Of a stretch of 64,000 bases of DNA, positions 8,078-15,392 are shown piece by piece. The DNA comes from Actinomadura sp. WMMA1423 (GTDB lineage: Bacteria > Actinomycetota > Actinomycetes > Streptosporangiales > Streptosporangiaceae). The notes beneath the pieces were generated by a model, which made no database searches, had not been told where the DNA came from, and saw only the letters and a program-made list of their open reading frames with translations. The DNA is taken from positions 124,001 through 188,000 of the forward strand of contig NZ_CP041244.1 of assembly GCF_006547145.1 (NCBI RefSeq). The letters run 5' to 3'. Both the position numbers and the translations under genes were made by a program. The first letter of the stretch is position 1; each line of letters begins with the position of its first letter.

Positions 8078-9697
8078 ATGGCGCCGCAGGGAAAGCTGGA
8101 CCTCGACCCGGAGGTGGTGCGCACCGCCCGGCGCCTGGCCGCCCGGGCCGCCGAACCCATCATCGACATGGCCCGCTCCCACACCACCGTCTCCGTGGAG
8201 CGGGCGCTGCTGCGGCTGGCAGGCCTGACCGGCGCCGACGATGAGGGGCGCCCCTGGGTCAACCACCTCGCCGACACCGTCCGCGACCAGGTCGGCCTGG
8301 AGCACGGGCTCGCCCTGCCGGTCTGGGACGCCCTGCTGAGCGGCCCGTACGGCTCCCTCGACGACCTGGCCCGGGCCGCCGCCCGCGGACGGGTGTCGTT
8401 CCGGCTGCCGTCGGGCACCGACGCCGAGCACGCCCGCAAGGCCGCGGGTGAGGCGGCCCGCGGCGGCATGGCGCGCGTCGACCGCCGCCGCGCCGAGCGC
8501 GACCGGCTGCTGGCCGAGCTGCCCACCCCCGACGGGGCCGAGCCGCCGAGGCCGCTGGTCTACCTGATCGTGGCGACCGGCGACATCTACGAGGACATCC
8601 CGCAGGCGCAGGCCGCCGCGCGCGAGGGCGCCGACGTTGTGGCGGTGATCCGCTCCACCGGGCAGTCGCTGCTGGACTTCGTCCCCGAGGGCGCCACCCG
8701 GGAGGGCTACGCCGGCACCTACGCCACCCGGGAGAACTTCCGGCTGATGCGCTCGGCTCTCGACGACGTCTCCCGCGAGCTCGGCCGGTACGTGCGGCTG
8801 ACGAACTACGCCTCCGGGCTGTGCATGCCGGAGATCGCGACGCTCGCCGGGCTGGAGCGCCTGGACATGATGCTGAACGACTGCATGTACGGGATCATCT
8901 TCCGCGACATCAACCCGCGCCGGACGTTCATCGACCAGCGCTTCTCGCGGCAGATCCACGCCCGCGCCGGGATCGTCATCAACACCGGCGAGGACAACTA
9001 CCTCACCACCGCCGACGCCGTCGACGCCGCGCACACCGTGGTCGTCAGCCAGCTGCTGAACGAGCGGTTCGGGCACGAGGCCGGGCTCCGCGACGACCAG
9101 CTCGGCCTCGGCCACGCCTTCGAGATCAACCCGGCGATCCCGGAGTCGTTCCGGCTGGAGCTGGCGCACGCCCAGCTCGTCCGGGAGCTGTTCCCCGGCG
9201 CGCCGCTGAAGTACATGCCGCCGACCAAGCACATGACGGGCAACATCTTCGCCGGCTACCTGCTGGACGCGTTCTTCAACCTCGCGGGCGTGATGACCGG
9301 CCAGTCGATCATCCTGATCGGGATGATGACCGAGGGCATCCACACCCCCTGGCTGTCGGACCGCGACCTGGCGCTGGAGAACGTCCGGTACGTCCGCGAC
9401 GCGTGCGGGGACCTCGCCGAGGACTTCATGCCCCGCCCGGACGGGATGCTCGTCCAGCGCGCCAAGCAGGTGCTGTCGGAGTCGGTGGATCTGCTGGAGC
9501 GCATCGCCGACGACGGGCTCCTGGACGCCATCGCCGAGGGCACGTTCGGCGTCACCCGCCGCCCGTCCGACGGGGGCAAGGGCCTGGACGGCGTCGTCCC
9601 GCGCGCCGACGGGTACTTCAACCCCGCGATCGACATCCTCGACACCGAGGACCCGCACGCCGCCCGCCCCGCCGCCGACCAGGAGGTGCCCGCATGA
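8078..9697 (+). CDS. kamD: Lysine 5,6-aminomutase alpha subunit
   Basis: The 539-aa protein matches the KamD subunit of adenosylcobalamin- and PLP-dependent D-lysine/L-beta-lysine 5,6-aminomutase, a TIM-barrel that carries the substrate site. Recognisable blocks are 'TRENFRLMRSALDDVSRELGRYVRLTNYASGLCMPEIA', 'MMLNDCMYGIIFRDINPRRTFIDQRFSR', 'INTGEDNYLTTADAV' and 'KYMPPTKHMTGN'. Length is close to the clostridial subunit (about 515-520 aa). The ATG is preceded by AGGGGAG at 6 nt. The stop overlaps the kamE start (ATGA), giving translational coupling and a fixed stoichiometry. The enzyme acts in the cytosol and needs B12. Confidence 0.95.
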   Translation: MAPQGKLDLDPEVVRTARRLAARAAEPIIDMARSHTTVSVERALLRLAGLTGADDEGRPWVNHLADTVRDQVGLEHGLALPVWDALLSGPYGSLDDLARAAARGRVSFRLPSGTDAEHARKAAGEAARGGMARVDRRRAERDRLLAELPTPDGAEPPRPLVYLIVATGDIYEDIPQAQAAAREGADVVAVIRSTGQSLLDFVPEGATREGYAGTYATRENFRLMRSALDDVSRELGRYVRLTNYASGLCMPEIATLAGLERLDMMLNDCMYGIIFRDINPRRTFIDQRFSRQIHARAGIVINTGEDNYLTTADAVDAAHTVVVSQLLNERFGHEAGLRDDQLGLGHAFEINPAIPESFRLELAHAQLVRELFPGAPLKYMPPTKHMTGNIFAGYLLDAFFNLAGVMTGQSIILIGMMTEGIHTPWLSDRDLALENVRYVRDACGDLAEDFMPRPDGMLVQRAKQVLSESVDLLERIADDGLLDAIAEGTFGVTRRPSDGGKGLDGVVPRADGYFNPAIDILDTEDPHAARPAADQEVPA

Positions 9698-10533
9698 CGG
9701 TCGAGAGCCCCGGAACCGGTACCGGGACCCAGGCCCCCGCCGAGCCCGCCGACACCCGGCAGGTCATCCGCCCCTACGGCGACACCACGGGCGACGGCAT
9801 GGTGCAGATGTCGTTCACCCTGCCCGTCCCGGCCGGGAAGCGCGCCGAGGCGGCCGCCCTGCAGCTCGCCGGGAAGATGGGCCTGGACCCGGCCAGCGTC
9901 GTCCACGCCAAGCCGATGGGCCCCGACTTCACGTTCTTCATCGTGTACGGCAAGGTGCGGCACCTCATCGACTACGCCTCCATCCCCGCCCCGGAGGAGC
10001 GCGCCTACCCGCTGCTGTCCTCCCAGGAGGTGAACCTGGCGATCCGCGAGGCGCTGAACCGGCGGCTGGTGGTCGTCGGGGCCTGCATCGGCACCGACGC
10101 GCACACCGTGGGGATCGACGCGATCCTCAACGTCAAGGGGTACGCGGGGGAGAAGGGCCTGGAGTACTACCGGGAGATCCAGGTCGTGAACATGGGCGCC
10201 CAGGTCACGGTCGAGGAACTGGTGGAGCGCGCCAAGGCCGAGGACGCCGACGCGGTCCTGGTCTCCCAGGTCGTCACCCAGCGCAACGCCCACCTGCACA
10301 ACACCAAGCAGATGGCCGCCGCGTTCCACGCCGAGTACCCGACCGCGGTGGCCGGGGGCATGGGCCGGCCGCTGCTGGTCGTCGGCGGCCCCCGCTTCGA
10401 CACCGTCACCGAGGCCGACCTCGGCGTCGACCGCATCTTCGGCAAGGGCACCACGCCCGCCGAGGTCGCCAGCTACCTCGTGCACGCCCTGCTGCCCGGC
10501 GAGCACCGGCCCACGACGATGGAGGAAGAGTGA
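9694..10533 (+). CDS. kamE: Lysine 5,6-aminomutase beta subunit (B12/PLP-binding)
   Basis: 279 aa. The Rossmann B12-binding domain carries the base-off motif DAHTVG (Asp135-x-His137-x-x-Gly140). Lys148 lies 11 residues after that His, the same spacing as the PLP-forming Lys144 after His133 known in the clostridial enzyme, so both cofactors should be bound. The N-terminal 20 residues are a Pro/Thr-rich extension. The true start is the ATG overlapping the kamD stop. Longer readings upstream run through kamD in another frame. The end overlaps the kal start by 4 nt (GTGA). The three-gene operon is tightly coupled. Confidence 0.95.
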   Translation: MTVESPGTGTGTQAPAEPADTRQVIRPYGDTTGDGMVQMSFTLPVPAGKRAEAAALQLAGKMGLDPASVVHAKPMGPDFTFFIVYGKVRHLIDYASIPAPEERAYPLLSSQEVNLAIREALNRRLVVVGACIGTDAHTVGIDAILNVKGYAGEKGLEYYREIQVVNMGAQVTVEELVERAKAEDADAVLVSQVVTQRNAHLHNTKQMAAAFHAEYPTAVAGGMGRPLLVVGGPRFDTVTEADLGVDRIFGKGTTPAEVASYLVHALLPGEHRPTTMEEE

Positions 10534-10925
10534 GCGACCCCCGCGAGGGACTGACCGTCACCCACCGCCGCTACATCCCCTACTCGCACGCGCACTACGC
10601 GGGCGACCTGGTCGACGGCGCCTACGTGCTGGGCCTGTTCGGGGACGTGGCCACGGAGCTGTGCATCCGCACCGACGGCGACGAGGGCCTGTTCGCCTCC
10701 TACTCCGACGTGCAGTTCCGCGCGCCGGTCCGGGCCGGCGACGTCCTGGAGACCACCGCGGTCCTGACCCGCGCGGGCACCCGCAGCCGCGTGATGGACT
10801 TCGAGGCCCGCGTGGTTTGCCGGGGACGTCCCGACAAGGGCGAGTCGGCCGCCGAGGTGCTGCCCGAGCCGGTCGTCGCGGTCACCGCGTCCGGCACCGT
10901 CGTGGTGGCGGCCTCGGGAGCCTGA
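10530..10925 (+). CDS. kal: 3-aminobutyryl-CoA ammonia-lyase
   Basis: A small hot-dog-fold protein (131 aa) matching Kal, which eliminates ammonia from L-3-aminobutyryl-CoA to give crotonyl-CoA late in the lysine route. Signature region: 'YIPYSHAHYAGDLVDGAYVLGLFGDVATEL', then the hot-dog strands 'FASYSDVQFRAPVRAGDVLE'. The GTG start overlaps the kamE stop and has GGAGGAAG upstream. Position directly after kamDE strengthens the call. The intervening step, catalysed by Kce (a DUF849 acetyl-CoA-dependent cleavage enzyme), is not encoded in this window. The C-terminus ends in a short Ala/Val-rich strand. A long palindromic terminator follows. Confidence 0.87.
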   Translation: MSDPREGLTVTHRRYIPYSHAHYAGDLVDGAYVLGLFGDVATELCIRTDGDEGLFASYSDVQFRAPVRAGDVLETTAVLTRAGTRSRVMDFEARVVCRGRPDKGESAAEVLPEPVVAVTASGTVVVAASGA

Positions 10926-10964
10926 CCCGCGGGGCCCTCACGGGCAGCGCCGAGGCGGGGACCG

Positions 10965-10990
10965 CCGCCCGCGGCGGCCGCCGCGGGCGG
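10965..10990 (+). terminator. Terminator of the kamDE-kal operon
   Basis: A 26-nt perfect palindrome (CCGCCCGCGGC, GGCC, GCCGCGGGCGG) begins 39 nt after the kal stop, giving an 11-bp GC stem. There is no T-run. Confidence 0.7.
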
Positions 10991-11075
10991 GAAAAGGGCG
11001 TCCGGTGAAATCGCCGAACGCCCTGATCATGGTGCTGAGCTGGGAGAACATGGAGTCGCCGCAGAACATGCGGCG
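10991..11075 (-). ncRNA. Candidate structured small RNA with intrinsic terminator (minus strand)
   Basis: On the minus strand a stem AGGGCGT-TCGG / CCGG-ACGCCCT (arms within 10995-11024) is followed directly by TTTTC, a real rho-independent terminator shape that is rare in this GC-rich window. Just upstream on the same strand is a 7-bp hairpin, CGCCGCA / TGCGGCG, with loop TGTTC (11057-11075). No protein gene on the minus strand ends here. This suggests a short RNA, or an antisense or leader end. The 5' end is unknown and the call is tentative. Confidence 0.3.
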
Positions 11076-11076
11076 G

Positions 11077-11104
11077 TTGACAAGGTGGCGGAAGCCGGTA
11101 GTTT
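11077..11104 (+). promoter_or_regulatory. Consensus-like vegetative promoter
   Basis: TTGACA (11077-11082), 16 nt, TAGTTT (11099-11104). The -35 is perfect and the -10 fits TANNNT. It points toward lnt, giving a leader of about 370 nt, or drives an unseen RNA. Confidence 0.5.
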
Positions 11105-11480
11105 TGCTGCAGTCCAGCACGGGACTCACCGATCGGCCGCCCGAGGGGCCGCCGGGCGCCGCGCCGCGACGGGGACGGGGATCACGACAGTGGTCGGCAT
11201 CGTGCCCGCCCGAGCCAGCGCGGTGATCCGGGGCCGTACCGGGCGGAGCCGCCCGATCGCGCGGGGGGTTGGACCCGGGAAGGGCCCGGACATCCAGTAG
11301 AAAACGGAGCCTCGTTCTCACCGCCTGTGGGACGACTCCGGCCCGACGGATGTCGCGGGCCCTCTTCCGTGTCCGGCCCCTGGCGGACCGCCCTGCCTCC
11401 TTCCTTCCGCGCCCTTGGTCGCCGCGAGGGCCCGCGCCCGGTAGCGTTCCGGCAAGGGACCCGATCGAACGAGGTGGGAC

Positions 11481-13181
11481 GTGGCCCAGGAGACCCTCCC
11501 GGACCGGTCGCCGGCGGCGGGGCCGGGCGACGGCCCGGGCGGCGAGCCCGGTACCGGGGCGCGGCGGCGGCGGCTCGGCCGGCTGCGCGGTGGCCTGCGC
11601 TCAGGCGGCCGCGCGGGCTGGCCCCGCACGCTGCTGGCCGTGGCGGCCGGGCTCCTGATGTGGCCGGCCTTCCCCCCGTTCGACCTCACGCCCCTCGCGC
11701 CGGTGGGCGTGGCCCTGCTGACCCTCGCCCTGTACCGCCGGGCGGCCCGGACCGGCGCCTGGCTGGCCTTCGTCGGCGGCGCCGCGTTCTTCCTCCCCGC
11801 CCTGGAGGGCATCTCCAGGATCGGCCCGGACGGCTGGGTCGTCCTCAGCCTCGTCGAGGCCGCCTACTTCCTGCCCCTGGGCGCCGGCGTCGCGGTGGTC
11901 ACCCGGCTCCCGGGCTGGCCGGTGTGGACGGCCGCGCTGTGGGTCGGCGAGGAAGCGCTCCGCGGCCGCGTCCCGTTCGGGGGGTTCCCCTGGGCGCGGC
12001 TGGCGTTCAGCCAGACCTCCACTCCGCTGACCCCGTACGCGTCCATCGGCGGCGCGCCCCTGGTCACGTTCCTCACCGCGCTGGTCGGCGGGCTCCTCGC
12101 CTGCGCGGCCGTCGCCGCCCACCGCGCCCGGCGCGCCCGTTCCCGGGCTCAGGGCTCCGAGGTCCAGAGCTCCGGGGGCGAGGGCGAGCGGGAGCCGTCC
12201 CGGACGCGCCGGGCCCTGGTCCCCGCCGCGGTCTGCCTCGGCGCGGTCGGGGCCGTCGTCGGCGGCGGCCTGCTGATCCCCACCCCCGCGTCCGGCCGCC
12301 CGGTCACCGTCGCGGTGATCCAGGGCAACGTGCCGCGCCTCGGCCTCGACTTCCTCGGCCAGCGCCAGGCCGTCCTGAACAACCACGTCAAGGCCACCCA
12401 CGAGCTGGCCGCGCGGGTCCGCTCGGGCCGGGTCGCGAGGCCCGAGCTGGTGGTGTGGCCGGAGAACGCCAGCGACCTGGACCCCTACGCCGAGCCCGAC
12501 GCCTACAACGCCATCGACGGCGCGGTGAAGGACATCGGCGTGCCCGTCCTCGTCGGCGCCCTCACCGACACCCCCGACGGGGAGAAGGTCGAGAACCGCG
12601 GCATCGTGTGGGATCCGCGGACCGGTCCCGGCGACTACTACGTCAAGCGGCACCCCGTCCCGTTCGGGGAGTACCTGCCGTTCCGCGACGTGCTCACCAA
12701 GCTGATCACCCGGTTCGAGCGGATCCCCCGCGACTTCGCCAAGGGGACGCGCTCGGGCGTGATGCGGCTCGGGCCGGTGGACGTCGGCGACGTGATCTGC
12801 TTCGAGGTCGCCTACGACAAGGAGGTCCGCGACGTGGCGCGCGGCGACCTCCTGGTCGTGCAGACCAACAACGCCACCTACGGCAAGACCAGCCTGCCGC
12901 CGCAGCAGATCGCCATGTCGCGGCTGCGGGCGGTCGAACATGGCCGTACGATCTTGGTAGCCGCGACGAGCGGGATCAGTGCCATCGTCGCCCCCGACGG
13001 CCGGATGGTCGACCGGTCCCGGGAGTTCGTCCCCGACATCCAGGTCGCGGCCGTCCCGGCGCGCTCGTCGCGGACGACGGCCGACCGGCTGGGCGAGGCG
13101 CCCGAGTGGGCGCTCGCGCTGCTCGGGCTCGGCGCGGTCTGCGCGGCGGCATGGACAGCCAGGAAGAACGAGGGGAATTGA
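11481..13181 (+). CDS. lnt: Apolipoprotein N-acyltransferase
   Basis: Lnt transfers an acyl chain to the N-terminal cysteine of lipoproteins at the outer face of the membrane. After a basic cytosolic N-terminus of about 45 residues, several hydrophobic helices follow (for example 'TLLAVAAGLLMWPAFPPFDLTPLAPVGVALL'). From about residue 275 comes the nitrilase-like domain with the catalytic triad Glu328 (VVWPEN), Lys389 (VKRHPVPFGEYLPF) and Cys440 (ICFEVAYD). 566 aa is normal. The start is GTG with a GAGGTGG purine stretch upstream. In Mycobacterium this domain is fused to Ppm1. Here the two genes are adjacent, 5 nt apart. The last helix lies near residue 550. Confidence 0.95.
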   Translation: MAQETLPDRSPAAGPGDGPGGEPGTGARRRRLGRLRGGLRSGGRAGWPRTLLAVAAGLLMWPAFPPFDLTPLAPVGVALLTLALYRRAARTGAWLAFVGGAAFFLPALEGISRIGPDGWVVLSLVEAAYFLPLGAGVAVVTRLPGWPVWTAALWVGEEALRGRVPFGGFPWARLAFSQTSTPLTPYASIGGAPLVTFLTALVGGLLACAAVAAHRARRARSRAQGSEVQSSGGEGEREPSRTRRALVPAAVCLGAVGAVVGGGLLIPTPASGRPVTVAVIQGNVPRLGLDFLGQRQAVLNNHVKATHELAARVRSGRVARPELVVWPENASDLDPYAEPDAYNAIDGAVKDIGVPVLVGALTDTPDGEKVENRGIVWDPRTGPGDYYVKRHPVPFGEYLPFRDVLTKLITRFERIPRDFAKGTRSGVMRLGPVDVGDVICFEVAYDKEVRDVARGDLLVVQTNNATYGKTSLPPQQIAMSRLRAVEHGRTILVAATSGISAIVAPDGRMVDRSREFVPDIQVAAVPARSSRTTADRLGEAPEWALALLGLGAVCAAAWTARKNEGN

Positions 13182-13186
13182 CGCCG

Positions 13187-13933
13187 ATGGAGATCCCAGC
13201 CGGGCTCGGCCGGGTGCTCGTGATCATCCCGACGTACAACGAGCGGGACAACATCGAGCGCATCGTCGGGCGGGTGCGCGAGGCCGCCCCGTCGGCGGAC
13301 GTCCTGGTCGTGGACGACGCGAGCCCCGACGGAACCGGCGAGGCCGCCGACGCGATGGCGGCCGCGGACGAGCAGGTCAAGGTCCTGCACCGGCAGGGCA
13401 AGGAGGGCCTCGGCCCCGCCTACATCGCCGGTTTCCGGTGGGCGGCCGAGCACGGCTACGACGTCATGGTCGAGATGGACGCCGACGGCTCCCACCAGCC
13501 CGAGGAGCTGCCGCGGCTGCTGTCGGCGCTGGAGGACGCCGACCTCGTCATCGGCGCCCGCTGGGTGCCCGGCGGCCGGGTGCGCAACTGGCCGAAGCGG
13601 CGCGAGGCGCTGTCGCGCGGCGCCAACACCTACGCCCGGGTGATGCTCGGCATCCCGCTGCACGACTCCACCGGCGGGTACCGCGCCTTCCGCGCCGCGA
13701 CCCTGGAGAAGATCGGGCTGGAGGGGGTCGACTCGCGCGGCTACTGCTTCCAGATCGACCTGGCGCTGCGGGCCCTGCGGCAGGGCCTGCGCGTGGTGGA
13801 GGTGCCGATCACCTTCGTCGAGCGCGTCCACGGGACCAGCAAGATGAGCCGGGACGTGATGGCCGAGGCGGCGCTGCGCATCACCCAGTGGGGGATGTCG
13901 GACCGCATCGGCAAGCTCCGCGACCCGGGCTGA
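13187..13933 (+). CDS. ppm1: Polyprenol-phosphate mannose synthase
   Basis: A GT-A family 2 enzyme (248 aa) that makes polyprenyl-phosphomannose from GDP-mannose, the donor for lipoglycan and protein O-mannosylation. Motifs: 'VIIPTYNERDNIERIV', 'VVDDASPDGTGEAAD', 'EMDADGSHQPEELPRLL' (DxD metal site), 'SRGYCFQIDL' and 'PITFVERVHGTSKMS', all characteristic of DPM1/Ppm1. It has no C-terminal GtrA domain, in contrast to the GT2 gene at 51 kb. ATG with AGGGGA 10 nt upstream. An in-frame ATG 36 nt earlier would overlap lnt. Co-transcribed with lnt. Confidence 0.92.
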   Translation: MEIPAGLGRVLVIIPTYNERDNIERIVGRVREAAPSADVLVVDDASPDGTGEAADAMAAADEQVKVLHRQGKEGLGPAYIAGFRWAAEHGYDVMVEMDADGSHQPEELPRLLSALEDADLVIGARWVPGGRVRNWPKRREALSRGANTYARVMLGIPLHDSTGGYRAFRAATLEKIGLEGVDSRGYCFQIDLALRALRQGLRVVEVPITFVERVHGTSKMSRDVMAEAALRITQWGMSDRIGKLRDPG

Positions 13934-13937
13934 CACG

Positions 13938-13955
13938 CCCGGCGGGGCCGCCGGG
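13938..13955 (+). terminator. Palindrome after ppm1
   Basis: CCCGGCGG-GG-CCGCCGGG directly after the stop is an 18-nt palindrome able to form a short GC stem. Confidence 0.5.
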
Positions 13956-14017
13956 AAACGAACGGGGCCGTCCCGGCGTTGAACAGGGGGAGAGGCTTTC
14001 GACCCTGAGATGGAGCC

Positions 14018-14560
14018 ATGCTGCCGCTGCTGATCGTCCTGGCGCTCCTGCTGCTGCCGGTCCTGGAGATCTTCGTGCTGATCCAGGTCGGCGGGGTGAT
14101 CGGCGTCTGGCCCACGGTCGGGCTGCTGATCGCCGAGACCGTCCTCGGCGCGTGGCTCGTCCGCCGGGAGGGCCGCCGCGCGTGGCGGGCCCTGCAGGAG
14201 ACGGCGCGGCGCGGCGTCCTGCCCGACCGGGAGGTAGCGGACGCTGCGCTGGTCATGGCCGGCGGCGTGCTGCTGCTGGTCCCCGGCTTCGTCACCGACG
14301 TGCTGGGGCTCGCGCTGGTGCTCCCGTTCACCCGGCCGCTCGTCCGCCGCGCGCTGGCGGTGTTCGCGGCCCGGCGGATGCGGGCCGCCGAGGAGCGCGC
14401 CGCCACGATGTTCCCGCCCGGCGCCGCCGGGTTCGACCCGTTCGGGCGCGGCCGCGGCCCCGAGCGCGTCGAGACCCCGCCGGGACCGGTGGTCCGCGGC
14501 GAGGTCCTCCACGACGGCGAGGCCGCCGGGGAGAAGGACGACAGGCCTTCCCGCGCCTGA
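14018..14560 (+). CDS. fxsA: FxsA family membrane protein
   Basis: A 180-aa membrane protein of the FxsA family (named after E. coli FxsA, whose overproduction relieves F exclusion of phage T7). It has helices at residues 2-22 (LPLLIVLALLLLPVLEIFVLI) and 25-45, a re-entrant segment at 75-105 ending 'LLLVPGFVTDVLGLALVLPFTRP' (the family signature), and an acidic/basic cytosolic tail. The ATG has only GGAG close upstream. Genes for FxsA often lie near Ppm1/Lnt in actinobacteria. Its physiological job is unknown. Confidence 0.85.
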   Translation: MLPLLIVLALLLLPVLEIFVLIQVGGVIGVWPTVGLLIAETVLGAWLVRREGRRAWRALQETARRGVLPDREVADAALVMAGGVLLLVPGFVTDVLGLALVLPFTRPLVRRALAVFAARRMRAAEERAATMFPPGAAGFDPFGRGRGPERVETPPGPVVRGEVLHDGEAAGEKDDRPSRA

Positions 14561-14573
14561 CCGCCCCGCCCCG

Positions 14574-15392
14574 TCAGGCGTCGCGGGCGGCGAACACGGC
14601 GCCGCCCGCCAGCAGGGCGGCGGCCGCGTAAAGGGCGAGGACGCCGAGGCCCTGCCACGGCCCGATCGGCAGCCGGTCCAGGCCGCGCGTCGCCTGGACG
14701 GCCAGGCCCGCCGTCATCGGCGCGGCCTTCGACAGCCGGTCCCGCCACGCGTCGTCGCCGACGAGCCCCACCAGGACCGGCACGATCCACAGCAGTGCCA
14801 GCACCGCGCCGATCGCCACCGCCTGCTCCCGCAGCACCGTCCCCACGCCCAGGGCGAGCAGAGCGACCAGCACCAGGTAAAGGACGGTCCCCGCGGCCGC
14901 GCGGGCGGTGGGGCCGTCGGCGAGCGACAGCGGCGGGTAGCCGTTCGCGGCCGTGAAGCCGTTGCCCGGCAGGATGCCCCGCCCCGCCGCGAGCGCCGCC
15001 AGCACCCCGGCCGTCCCGGCCGCGGCGACCAGGCCCGCCACCACGGCCGCCTTGGCGGCCAGGACGGTGACCCGCCCCGGCACCGCCGCCAGCGTCGCGG
15101 TGATCGTCCCGGTGGCGTACTCGCCGCCGACCGCCAGCACGCCGAGCACGACCGCGGCGACCTGCCCCACCTGGACCCCCGACAGCGCCAGCTTCGGCGT
15201 GTCCTCCATGCACGCGGCCGGCGTGGCGCAGTGCGCGGTGTCCACCGTCCCGGTCACCGCGGCGCCCACCGCGGCGACCAGCACCGCGAGCGCCGGTGCG
15301 AGCAGCAGGGTGCTCGGCACCGTGCGCAGCTTCGTCCACTCGGCGTGCAGCGCGTGCAGCGCGCGCACGCCCCCGGGCACCGGGCCGGTCAT
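14574..15392 (-). CDS. ABC-2 type transporter permease
   Basis: A 272-aa permease with six hydrophobic helices. It opens with 'LHALHAEWTKLRTVPSTLLL', the typical N-terminus of actinobacterial ABC-2 permeases encoded beside a Bcr/Drr-like ATPase. There is one extracytoplasmic loop between helices 1 and 2 with two cysteines (AHCATPAACMED), then 'GGEYATGTITATLAAVPGR' after helix 2. The start overlaps the preceding permease stop (ATGA). Third gene of the ATPase-permease-permease operon. Substrate unknown. Convergent with fxsA (13 nt apart). Confidence 0.85.
   Translation of the reverse strand: MTGPVPGGVRALHALHAEWTKLRTVPSTLLLAPALAVLVAAVGAAVTGTVDTAHCATPAACMEDTPKLALSGVQVGQVAAVVLGVLAVGGEYATGTITATLAAVPGRVTVLAAKAAVVAGLVAAAGTAGVLAALAAGRGILPGNGFTAANGYPPLSLADGPTARAAAGTVLYLVLVALLALGVGTVLREQAVAIGAVLALLWIVPVLVGLVGDDAWRDRLSKAAPMTAGLAVQATRGLDRLPIGPWQGLGVLALYAAAALLAGGAVFAARDA

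Larger units (their letters stand above)
10926..11480. other. 555-nt spacer without a convincing protein gene
   Basis: The stretch holds the kal terminator, a minus-strand terminator-like hairpin, a small 7-bp hairpin and a consensus-like plus-strand promoter (listed separately). Open frames exist on both strands (for example one from a GTG at 11005) but none has a ribosome site, plausible composition or recognisable sequence. From 11105 to 11480 I see only GC-rich sequence leading to the lnt ribosome site. Confidence 0.6.

Noticed and set aside
7887..8078. 63-codon minus-strand ORF in the kamD upstream region
   Set aside because: No ribosome site and it overlaps the kamD promoter. No recognisable sequence.
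10938..11321. 127-codon minus-strand frame in the kal-lnt spacer
   Set aside because: No ribosome site, low-complexity composition, and it runs through a terminator hairpin.
11327..13933. 868-codon frame joining lnt and ppm1, suggesting a fused protein
   Set aside because: Only its last 250 codons are Ppm1. The upstream part is an off-frame reading of lnt, which has its own complete frame.
13187..13933. ppm1 considered as a GT2-GtrA protein
   Set aside because: No C-terminal helices. It ends after the GT-A domain.
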